A stretch of 5,420 nt of DNA from positions 1 to 5,420 of the forward strand of contig CAIXFB010000232.1 of assembly GCA_903918595.1 (NCBI GenBank), read 5' to 3'. The stretch comes from an uncultured Actinomycetes bacterium (GTDB lineage Bacteria > Actinomycetota > Actinomycetes > S36-B12). Each line of letters starts with the position of its first letter. Positions within the stretch are counted from its first letter, which is position 1. This document shows, piece after piece, positions 1-4,821 of this stretch. The notes below the pieces were generated by a model. That model ran no database searches and was not told where the DNA came from. It saw only the letters and a list, made by a program, of their open reading frames with translations. Made by a program: the position numbers and the translations under genes.

Positions 1-399
1 CGGAAGGAGTTTGCCGAGCTTGACCTGACTTGCCTTCTTGATGACAGTGCGGCCGAAGTCTGCGCGCCACTCACCACCAGACAGCGTGCACTTCTTACCG
101 ATCCTCGGCTTCTTGGTCGCGAGCTTCAGCAGAACCTGGTTTCGGTAACTGCAGCCGCGTGAGTCCTTCTTCTTCAAGTCTGCAGGTGAGATGAACAGGC
201 CGCCCGTGTACCCGACGGTGAGCGGCTCGGTGACGGGGAGCGTAGCTAGCAGTTCGGTTGGAGTGCCAGCGATCGTTGCGACGGCTGCTGGCTGCGCCAT
301 TGGCTGAGCCGCTGGCTCCGCCTGAACGGCTGGAATGCCGAGCATTCCTGCTACGAGGCCAGCGGACAGGACAAAGGCGGCATATCTGCGCGTGATCAC
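1..399 (-). CDS. Secreted HNH/DUF1524-like protein, 5' part only
   Basis: The first 133 codons of a minus-strand gene that continues past the left edge. Starting at GTG 399, the protein opens with a short basic stretch (MITRR), a hydrophobic segment at about 7-23 and an AVQA cleavage site near residue 27, so it is probably exported. After a Pro/Ala-rich linker (28-60), the part DSRGCSYRNQVL (79-90), KKCTLSGGEW (102-111) and SQVKLGKLLP (124-133) follows the order of the exported actinobacterial HNH family (DUF1524, GmrSD C-terminal): GC-x-x-RN-x-x-L, then C-x-L-x-G-x-W, then a strand normally ending in Asp-His. Here Gly129-Lys130 stand where Asp-His is expected, so nuclease activity is doubtful. 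C83 and C104 may form a disulfide. The start is uncertain: no strong ribosome site is visible, and TTG 417 is an alternative; an in-frame TGA at 444-442 limits the 5' end. The family assignment is from memory of motifs, not a search. Confidence 0.6.
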   Translation of the reverse strand, partial: MITRRYAAFVLSAGLVAGMLGIPAVQAEPAAQPMAQPAAVATIAGTPTELLATLPVTEPLTVGYTGGLFISPADLKKKDSRGCSYRNQVLLKLATKKPRIGKKCTLSGGEWRADFGRTVIKKASQVKLGKLLP

Positions 400-427
400 A
401 CCGAATTGTGCACCCAACAGCTGAAAA

Positions 428-456
428 ATTAAAGCGATACATCAATTTCTGCTTAA
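428..456 (-). promoter_or_regulatory. Possible promoter of the secreted HNH-like gene
   Basis: On the minus strand, TTTAAT (433-428) matches five of six bases of a -10 box and lies 17 bases after TTAAGC (456-451), a weak -35 box. The stretch 421-455 is clearly AT-rich against its surroundings, and transcription would begin about 20 bases before GTG 399. This is inferred from base pattern only. Confidence 0.3.
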
Positions 457-522
457 GACCGTGCTCAACCACGGGGAGATCGCCTGGCATGTAGCATTAC
501 GGCGCTTCCCTTCAAAGGATGC

Positions 523-609
523 GCGCGAGTGGCGGAATAGGCAGACGCGCACGGTTCAGGTCCGTGTGCCCGAAAGGGTGTGGGGGTTCAACTCCCCCCT
601 CGCGCACCA
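523..609 (+). tRNA. tRNA-Leu, anticodon CAG
   Basis: A complete class II tRNA with all arms visible. Acceptor stem GCGCGAG (523-529) pairs with CTCGCGC (599-605); the D-stem is GCG/CGC (532-534/546-548) with GG in the loop; the anticodon stem CACGG/CCGTG (550-554/562-566) encloses TTCAGGT, with CAG at 557-559; the long variable arm CCC-GAAA-GGG (569-578) is typical of leucine tRNA; the T-stem GGGGG/CCCCC (582-586/594-598) encloses TTCAACT. The discriminator is A606 and CCA is encoded at 607-609. It reads CUG codons, among the commonest leucine codons in high-GC genomes. An IS481-family element begins two bases after the CCA, but every paired position is intact, so the gene should still work. 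Confidence 0.96.
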
Positions 610-610
610 A
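595..610 (+). repeat. Left copy of 16-bp direct repeat (tRNA-Leu 3' end)
   Basis: CCCCCTCGCGCACCAA, made of the last bases of the T-stem, the 3' acceptor strand, CCA and one further A. An identical copy lies at 1896-1911, directly after the insertion sequence. It reads as the target duplication of the IS, or as the att core of an integrated element that has been reduced to the IS. Confidence 0.85.
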
Positions 611-614
611 TGTG

Positions 615-651
615 ATGTCTTCGGACATCGAGGACAGATGTCTTCGGACAT
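615..651. repeat. Two perfect ATGTC-TTCG-GACAT palindromes at the left IS end
   Basis: Identical 14-bp sites at 615-628 and 638-651 begin 23 bp apart, about two helical turns. Each has 5-bp inverted arms around TTCG; the base before each is also shared (G), giving a 15-bp direct repeat. Their position in the terminal repeat suggests transposase binding sites. As RNA, each could form a small UUCG-capped hairpin just downstream of the tRNA. Confidence 0.6.
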
Positions 652-683
652 AGTGGACGCCCGGGTGTTGTTTCTGGGGCGTT

Positions 684-1823
684 TTACTGTTTTTGGTAGT
701 TGTTCTCGGTGTCGAGGGAGAGTTCTTTGATGAGTTCTCCGTCTGTGGTGATGATGCGGATGTCGGTTTCGTGGATGAGCATCCGGATGGGTGTTCCGGC
801 GTAGCGTCGTCCGATTCCTATGTGGTGGAGTGTTCCGGCGTGGCGGAGGGTGAGTTTGCCGTGTTTGTCGACGATGTCGTTTCGTAGCCGGAAGTAGTCG
901 TTGGTGATGTTGTTGCCTGGGTGTGCTTTGGGTCGTGCGTTGTAGGCCTGTTCGGGGGTGCGGCGGTTGACTGCGCGGTGTGGTCGTTGCGTGTTGTAGG
1001 TGTGCCGGAATTGGTCTAGTTGGTCTTGGAGTGCTGGTAGGGATGTGACTTTGGGTTGTTTGGCGAGCCATCGTTTGAGTGTTTGGTGGAAACGTTCGAC
1101 TTTGCCGCAGGTTTGTGGGTGGTAGGGGCGTGAGTTTTTCTGAATGATTTTCAAAGATGCCAGTTCGGTTTCGAAGGCATTGCGGCCGTTTTTGAATCGT
1201 GCGGTGAATACTGCGCCGTTATCTGACAGGACGCTTTGTGGGAGCCCGTAATCGTTGCAGGTGCTACGAAACACGTCGACGACGTTTAGTCCTGTGGTGA
1301 CGTAGTGGGCGGTGCAGGCAAGGAGGAAACGGGAGTGATCATCAAGGAAGTTCAGGACTTCTACGTCGCGGCCGTTGCGGAGTTTGACGTGGGTGAAGTC
1401 GGTTTGCCAGGTTTCATTGGGTTGGTCGGCTTCGAAACGGATGTAGGAGGACTTGGGGCGTTTGCGTGGTTGTGGGGTGATGAAGCCACGCCGGGAGAGG
1501 ACTTTCCAGATAGTGGAAACAGCTGGTGCGGTGCCGTGCTGGTTGCGTAGGTGCACGGCGATTGTTTCTGCGCCGGCATCAAGGCCTGCATCGATGAGGT
1601 ATTTGCGCCAGCGCAGGATGTCATCTTCCACTTCCAGTGGTGTTGACCGTGGATTGGTGTGTGGGCGGCGAGAGCGAGGCTCAAAGCCTGCTTCACCTTC
1701 TTGCTCAAAACGTTTAAGTAGCTCATAGACCCAGGATCGAGCCACGCCGTAATCACGAGCTACAGAGGCCTTCGAACGACCCTCAACGAGAACAGCTGTC
1801 ACCACAACCCGCGCCAAAGACAT
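684..1823 (-). CDS. IS481-family DDE transposase
   Basis: A 379-residue transposase that would cut and join the ends of the surrounding insertion sequence. From the N-terminus: a helix-turn-helix (about 16-40, SKASVARDYGVARSWVYELL), a second helical DNA-binding region (about 60-115), and an RNase H-like integrase core. The catalytic triad is complete: D142 in WQTDFTHV, D201 in LSDNGAVFT and E243 in CGKVERFHQTL. The gap between D201 and E243 carries the insertion (RFKNGRNAFETEL) I associate with actinobacterial members. A C-terminal beta-rich tail follows the QRPHRAVNRRTP motif. ATG 1823 is preferred: GGAG (1834-1831) lies seven bases upstream. ATG 1868 would add 15 residues but sits inside a terminal palindrome. 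TTGACA (1884-1879) at the right end could be a -35 box, though no good -10 follows. No frameshift or stop is seen, so the protein may be active. Confidence 0.92.
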   Translation of the reverse strand: MSLARVVVTAVLVEGRSKASVARDYGVARSWVYELLKRFEQEGEAGFEPRSRRPHTNPRSTPLEVEDDILRWRKYLIDAGLDAGAETIAVHLRNQHGTAPAVSTIWKVLSRRGFITPQPRKRPKSSYIRFEADQPNETWQTDFTHVKLRNGRDVEVLNFLDDHSRFLLACTAHYVTTGLNVVDVFRSTCNDYGLPQSVLSDNGAVFTARFKNGRNAFETELASLKIIQKNSRPYHPQTCGKVERFHQTLKRWLAKQPKVTSLPALQDQLDQFRHTYNTQRPHRAVNRRTPEQAYNARPKAHPGNNITNDYFRLRNDIVDKHGKLTLRHAGTLHHIGIGRRYAGTPIRMLIHETDIRIITTDGELIKELSLDTENNYQKQ

Positions 1824-1854
1824 AGCCACGCTCCAGATCCAAAGAATGTCCTCT

Positions 1855-1891
1855 ATGTCTGGAGACATACGTCCTGAATGTCAAGAACTCG
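1855..1891. repeat. Inverted-repeat sites at the right IS end
   Basis: A perfect ATGTC-TGGA-GACAT palindrome at 1855-1868 and, exactly 23 bp further out, a half site ATGTC at 1878-1882 whose second arm is lost. This mirrors the two perfect sites at the left end, four bases in from the element boundary. The inner site overlaps the alternative transposase start, so transposase binding here could also reduce its own expression (inference). Confidence 0.55.
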
Positions 1892-1895
1892 GGCA

Positions 1896-1911
1896 CCCCC
1901 TCGCGCACCAA
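1896..1911 (+). repeat. Right copy of 16-bp direct repeat (tRNA-Leu 3' end)
   Basis: Identical to 595-610. It is followed directly by the A-run and hairpin of a terminator, which suggests this copy carries the original downstream flank of the tRNA gene and that 611-1895 was inserted between them. Confidence 0.85.
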
Positions 1912-1914
1912 AAA

Positions 1915-1956
1915 AGAAGGCTCCGACCTCACTGAAATGTGAGGTGGGAGCCTTCT
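1915..1956. terminator. Strong terminator hairpin, displaced from tRNA-Leu by the IS
   Basis: AGAAGGCTCC (1915-1924) pairs with GGAGCCTTCT (1947-1956), and ACCTCAC (1926-1932) with GTGAGGT (1939-1945), with one G/G mismatch and the six-base loop TGAAAT. On the minus strand it is followed by a run of six T, a classical intrinsic terminator; on the plus strand the tail is only CAATTT but the A-run before it could add pairs. It probably ended tRNA-Leu transcription before the insertion. It also shields lemA from upstream reading. Confidence 0.75.
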
Positions 1957-2063
1957 CAATTTGCGCGAGGGGGCGTTGAACTTTGGTCACAGCACTCTCC
2001 TTGAATTCAAGAGACCACAGGCTGCGCTGATATCTACGCGGGACGGGTCGAAAGAACCCTTGT

Positions 2064-2108
2064 CTTAGTTCGAGCACGTGCTACTTTTCGCGCATCCCTC
2101 GAACTTAG
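2064..2108 (+). promoter_or_regulatory. Inverted repeat in the lemA leader, touching its ribosome site
   Basis: CTTAGTTCGAG (2064-2074) is complementary to CTCGAACTTAG (2098-2108) at ten of eleven positions, with a 23-base loop that holds the palindrome GCACGTGC (2074-2081, sharing one base with the left arm). The last arm bases overlap the AGGA (2107-2110) used by lemA. It could be an operator or an RNA hairpin modulating translation. A weak -35/-10 pair (TTGTCT 2060-2065, TACTTT 2082-2087) lies in the same stretch; I give that little weight. Confidence 0.35.
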
Positions 2109-2116
2109 GAAGCCCA

Positions 2117-2671
2117 ATGGTTGCTCTCATCGTCATCATTCTCCTTGTCGTCCTCCTCTTCATCTTCGGCATCACGCAGTTCAACAAACTCCGTCGCCTG
2201 AACCTGCTCTGCACCGGTTCCTTTGCCGACATCGACACCCTGCTCACTAAGCGCGCCGACCTGGTTCCCAACCTCGTGTCGACCGTATCCGGGGCAGCCA
2301 ACTTCGAGAAGTCGACGCTTGAGGCAGTCACGCAGGCTCGCACCGCCGGAATGCAGGCGCAGAGCATGGAGGCGAAGGCTGAGGCTGACGGCATGCTCAC
2401 GCAGGCCCTCGGCAAGCTCTTCGCGGTAGCAGAGGCCTACCCGCAGCTCACCGCGGCGGAGAACTTCAGGCAACTGCAGACGCAGTTGGCCGAGCTCGAG
2501 AGCCAGCTGCAGTTCGCCCGCCAGTTCTACAACGACACCGTCGTCACATTGAACACGGCGGTCGTCACCGTTCCGACGATGTTCTTCACCGGTATCGCCA
2601 AGGTGAAGGAGCGTCCTGTCTACGCAGAGGCAGAAGAGTCACGCCGTGCTGCACCAACGGTTGATTTCTAA
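2117..2671 (+). CDS. lemA: LemA family membrane-anchored protein
   Basis: A 184-residue protein of normal length for the LemA family. Residues 2-19 form a strongly hydrophobic N-terminal anchor (VALIVIILLVVLLFIFGI); the rest is mostly long amphipathic helices. Family motifs are in order: KRADLVPNLV (45-54), EAVTQAR (69-75), AVAEAYPQL (103-111), ENFRQLQTQLAELE (115-128) and ARQFYND (134-140). The first helix is unusual in having LCTGSFADID where the family usually has a Trp-containing stretch. ATG 2117 is preferred over GTG 2078 because AGGA (2107-2110) lies six bases upstream and the anchor begins right at residue 2. The DUF2207 gene starts 3 bp after the stop, so the two are almost certainly co-transcribed. 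LemA proteins are common in bacteria, often beside TPM-domain or DUF2207 proteins, but their biochemical role is not established. Confidence 0.93.
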   Translation: MVALIVIILLVVLLFIFGITQFNKLRRLNLLCTGSFADIDTLLTKRADLVPNLVSTVSGAANFEKSTLEAVTQARTAGMQAQSMEAKAEADGMLTQALGKLFAVAEAYPQLTAAENFRQLQTQLAELESQLQFARQFYNDTVVTLNTAVVTVPTMFFTGIAKVKERPVYAEAEESRRAAPTVDF

Positions 2672-2674
2672 ATC

Positions 2675-4522
2675 GTGTCAACAACTTCTCGGCTGAGAAC
2701 GGCAATCGGTGCAGGTGCGCTAGCCATTCTCGGCCTGATCCTGGTATCCGCGGCCCCGGTTCACGCGCTGACTTCGGCCGAGGATTCGCGCACAACATTC
2801 GAGGCGATCGTCTCCTTCGACGTCAAGGCCGAGGTGCAGGCAAACACCGACATGGTCATCACCGAGACCATCGTCTACGACCCGGGAACTGATGAGGTTC
2901 ACCACGGGATCCTGCGCGACATCCCGACCGAAGACGCGCTCGATGACGGGAACATCCGCCTCTACGACGTCGAAATTCTCTCGGTTACCCTCGATGGCGG
3001 CAGCGTCGACGTATCAGAGACTGACTTCGGTTACGCCAAATCCTTGATGATCGGCGACCCGAACATTGCGATTCAGGGCCTGCACACGTTCGTGATCTCC
3101 TACCGAGTCGGCGGGGCACTCGACGTCATCAGCGCGGAAAGCATCACCGACACGACACCCGCGAGCGTAGAAGCCGGGGACATCGAGCTGTACTGGGATT
3201 TCATTGGCGACCAATGGTCGTTCCCGATCTATCAGGGCAAGGCGATGGTCACCGGCCCCACTCCTGCGCTTGCCGCACTGTGCTTCTACGGCCCGGCTGG
3301 GTCGACCAAGCAGTGCCAGGTGGAGCAGGGTGCCGATTCCGCAACAGTGCTCTCCGCAGATCTCAGCGGTGGTGGAGGCCTCACGGGGGTCATCGGCTGG
3401 TCCCCGGACGGCTTTACCCAGCTGCCGAAGCCGAACATCATTCCCGACCCAATAGTCGAGCAAGTTTCGCGACTCAAGAGCGCGTTCCCATTCCTCCTAC
3501 TCATCGCGCTTGCCGCGCTCGCGGCCCCGATCGCGACCGCGATCCTTCGACGCCGAGCCAATTCTGGAGTGGTGCTCGCCGCAACGCCGGTGCGATACAG
3601 CCCACCGGATGGCCTCAGGCCAGCTCAGGTGCAGGCGGGCGTCGACGGGACAGTCAATTCGCGCGGTTACACGGCAACTCTTCTGGACCTCGCGGCCAGG
3701 GGCCACCTCACCATTACCGAGCAGGACGGTGGATTTTTCGGCGCTAAGCGACTTAATATCGGCTGGACGGGCACGGGCAAGGACACGCTCGCTGACTGGG
3801 AGAGCGAGCTCACCGGTGCGATCCTCAAGGGTGGCACCGCTGCGACGATCGGCTCGTATGACCCGGTCCTGGCCGCCACGACGAACGCGCTCACGAGTCG
3901 CCTATCGGCCGAAGCTAAGGCAGCGGGCCTCTATAACCCTGATGGTGATCGGCCTGATCGGGCCTACCTGCTGCTCTCCATTCTTGGCGGTGTCCTCGCG
4001 GTTGTCGGCTTCTTCGTCTCATTGGCCCTGGGCGACAGCGCGTTAATGTTCATGGTCCTTTTCGCCATGACCGGGATAGCGCTCGTCGTCGGAGGCCTTA
4101 TTGGCCGCGCGATCACTCCACGCCGACAGACGAAGGCGTCCGCCGAATTCCTCGGTCAGGTGGCGGGATTCAAACGCCTACTCAACTCGTCGTCCGCCGA
4201 AGCCCGCCGAGACTTCGCCGAGAAGATCGGCCTCACCTCCGAGGCAATCTTCGCAACTTTCTTTCCTTACGCGGTCGTGCTCGAACTCGAGAACACCTGG
4301 GTCGGAACCTTCCCGGACATCACACCGGAGCAACTACGCCCCTACGGCCTCTACGCGACCAGCGTTGTCGGACTCAGTGGCTGGTCACAAACCATGGCGT
4401 CCACCTTTGCCTCGAGCACTACCGCTCCAAGCACTCCAACGACTTCATCTGGTGACTCGGGATTCGGCGGAGGCGGTTCGAGCGGTGGCGGCGGCGGTGG
4501 TGGCGGCGGCGACTCGTTCTAG
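2675..4522 (+). CDS. DUF2207 membrane protein with poly-Gly tail
   Basis: A 615-residue envelope protein. It has a signal peptide (hydrophobic 10-27, cleavage near APVHA-LT, residue 31), then an extracytoplasmic DUF2207 domain (about 42-250) with family features: ETIVYD, HGILRDIP (77-84), LMIGDP (124-129), GLHTFVISYRV (135-145) and DIELYWDFIGDQWSFPI (169-185). Next come a transmembrane segment (268-290) ending in RRR, a soluble part with TLLDLAARGHLTI (335-347), two more membrane segments (about 430-451 and 455-478), a cytoplasmic helical part including FFPYAVVLELENTW (529-542), a Ser/Thr-rich linker (577-593) and a tail of nearly all Gly ending GGDSF. C203 and C214 may pair outside the cell. 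The GTG start has no evident ribosome site and lies 3 bp after lemA, which suggests translational coupling. Function unknown; a membrane partner of LemA is the likeliest reading. Confidence 0.9.
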   Translation: MSTTSRLRTAIGAGALAILGLILVSAAPVHALTSAEDSRTTFEAIVSFDVKAEVQANTDMVITETIVYDPGTDEVHHGILRDIPTEDALDDGNIRLYDVEILSVTLDGGSVDVSETDFGYAKSLMIGDPNIAIQGLHTFVISYRVGGALDVISAESITDTTPASVEAGDIELYWDFIGDQWSFPIYQGKAMVTGPTPALAALCFYGPAGSTKQCQVEQGADSATVLSADLSGGGGLTGVIGWSPDGFTQLPKPNIIPDPIVEQVSRLKSAFPFLLLIALAALAAPIATAILRRRANSGVVLAATPVRYSPPDGLRPAQVQAGVDGTVNSRGYTATLLDLAARGHLTITEQDGGFFGAKRLNIGWTGTGKDTLADWESELTGAILKGGTAATIGSYDPVLAATTNALTSRLSAEAKAAGLYNPDGDRPDRAYLLLSILGGVLAVVGFFVSLALGDSALMFMVLFAMTGIALVVGGLIGRAITPRRQTKASAEFLGQVAGFKRLLNSSSAEARRDFAEKIGLTSEAIFATFFPYAVVLELENTWVGTFPDITPEQLRPYGLYATSVVGLSGWSQTMASTFASSTTAPSTPTTSSGDSGFGGGGSSGGGGGGGGGDSF

Positions 4523-4570
4523 CCCCATCTACTAAGGGCGTTCGTCACAGCGCACGTCCGCTCCTTCACT

Positions 4571-4591
4571 GCCCCCACCTTTCAGTGGGGC
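4571..4591. terminator. Possible terminator after the lemA-DUF2207 unit
   Basis: CCCCAC (4573-4578) pairs with GTGGGG (4585-4590) around a six-base loop; G4571 and C4591 could extend it past one bulged base. There is no T-run on either side. Read on the minus strand the top is CACTGAAAGGTG, very like CACTGAAATGTG in the 1915-1956 hairpin, which suggests a common terminator family. It lies about 50 bases after the DUF2207 stop. Confidence 0.45.
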
Positions 4592-4606
4592 ATAAGTCGC
4601 TTCACC

Positions 4607-4646
4607 TGTGCGCGAGGGTGGAGTTGAGTCCCCATGCTCTTTCAGG
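4607..4646 (-). pseudogene. Decayed tRNA-Leu 3' fragment, inverted
   Basis: Read on the minus strand, 4646-4607 matches tRNA-Leu 569-609 along its variable arm, T-arm, acceptor strand and CA end, with about 33 of 41 aligned positions identical and one gap. Within the variable and T arms the differences are all transitions (for example CCTGAAAGAG for CCCGAAAGGG, ACTCAACT for GTTCAACT). The T-stem has at least two broken pairs and no 5' half (anticodon or D-arm) is recognisable further along, so it is not a working tRNA. A hairpin follows it on the same strand, as a terminator follows a real tRNA gene. It may be a relic tRNA, or an attachment site left by an integrated element. Confidence 0.65.
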
Positions 4647-4690
4647 TTGGTTGGTGCATGTGAGACCGAATCATGCAGAGACCTTGAATC

Positions 4691-4710
4691 CTTAGCGCTC
4701 CTTAGCGGAT
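4691..4710 (+). repeat. Tandem decamer CTTAGCG-N3
   Basis: CTTAGCGCTC is followed at once by CTTAGCGGAT; with the preceding C, CCTTAGCG occurs twice, 10 bp apart. One helical turn of spacing upstream of a possible promoter would suit a regulator, but two copies this short may be chance. Confidence 0.3.
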
Positions 4711-4726
4711 CGCTTCGTACGTTCCC

Positions 4727-4756
4727 TTGATAGCTCGATTCTCACGCGACTAATGT
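4727..4756 (+). promoter_or_regulatory. Possible promoter of the small secreted protein gene
   Basis: TTGATA (4727-4732) and TAATGT (4751-4756) are separated by 18 bases. The -35 box is good and the -10 box weak. Transcription would start near 4763, which is after ATG 4753 and favours the later starts of the following gene. Confidence 0.3.
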
Positions 4757-4821
4757 GGATAGCGGGGTCGCTGCCGACCATCCGTACTCCTCGCGTCTTG
4801 AGTCACATGAATGGGGTCACC

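Larger units (their letters stand above)
611..1895 (-). mobile_element. IS481-family insertion sequence, 1,285 bp
   Basis: A complete single-gene element in the 3' flank of tRNA-Leu, with its transposase on the minus strand. The boundaries rest on three things: the 16-bp direct repeat ends at 610 and restarts at 1896; the ends start TGTG on the left and TGCC on the right (read inward); and a pair of ATGTC-N4-GACAT sites spaced 23 bp lies at the same distance from both boundaries (left 615-628 and 638-651; right 1878-1891 and 1855-1868). The terminal repeats match well only from about 14 bp inward (GACAT, AGGAC, ATGTCT, GACATAG, GGAC). The outer right site keeps only its ATGTC half (1878-1882), so the right end has decayed or is naturally unequal. 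IS481 elements typically begin TGT and make duplications of several to about 15 bp, so a 16-bp repeat is at the long end. Confidence 0.85.
1896..1981. repeat. Nested palindrome with tRNA-Leu tail arms
   Basis: Outside the terminator hairpin lies a second perfect inverted repeat: CCCCCTCGCGCA (1896-1907) against TGCGCGAGGGGG (1962-1973). The right arm continues CGTTGAAC to 1981, so 1963-1981 read on the minus strand is GTTCAACG followed by CCCCCTCGCGC, an almost exact copy of the T-loop and acceptor strand of tRNA-Leu at 586-605, one base shorter. Before the IS entered, the tRNA 3' half and this copy would have formed a stem of about 20 bp around the terminator. Confidence 0.7.
4523..4821. other. 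Gene-free stretch between the DUF2207 gene and the next CDS
   Basis: I find no convincing coding region here. It holds a GC-rich hairpin (4572-4591), a decayed minus-strand tRNA-Leu fragment (4607-4646), a hairpin-forming pair TGCATG/CATGCA near 4655-4678, a tandem decamer (4691-4710) and a possible promoter (4727-4756). Confidence 0.6.

Noticed and set aside
95..490. Minus-strand open frame of 131 codons overlapping the HNH-like gene
   Set aside because: It is out of frame with the signal peptide and HNH-family motifs, gives an Arg/His-rich low-complexity product and overlaps the better-supported frame at 1-399.
611..660. UUCG hairpins after the tRNA as its new terminator
   Set aside because: The stems are only 5 bp and no T-run follows; their symmetric placement at both IS ends fits transposase sites better.
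556..1071. Minus-strand frame of 171 codons over the tRNA and IS left end
   Set aside because: It runs through the tRNA and is an out-of-frame shadow of the transposase, with a Pro/Arg/His/Thr-biased composition.
2078..2116. N-terminal extension of LemA from GTG 2078
   Set aside because: It would put 13 non-hydrophobic residues before the anchor, lies inside the leader inverted repeat and lacks a ribosome site, unlike ATG 2117.
3214..3747. Overlapping plus-strand frames inside the DUF2207 gene
   Set aside because: These are shadows with Arg/Pro/Ser-biased products, typical of high-GC coding DNA, and have no motifs.
4465..4519. GGC/GGT repeat tract as a possible microsatellite or CRISPR-like repeat
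   Set aside because: It is in frame and encodes the normal Gly-rich tail of DUF2207/TPM-type proteins. There are no spacers, so it is not a CRISPR array.
4753..4821. Longer start for the small secreted protein at ATG 4753
   Set aside because: It would place 23 extra residues before a well-formed signal peptide and overlaps the likely -10 box.
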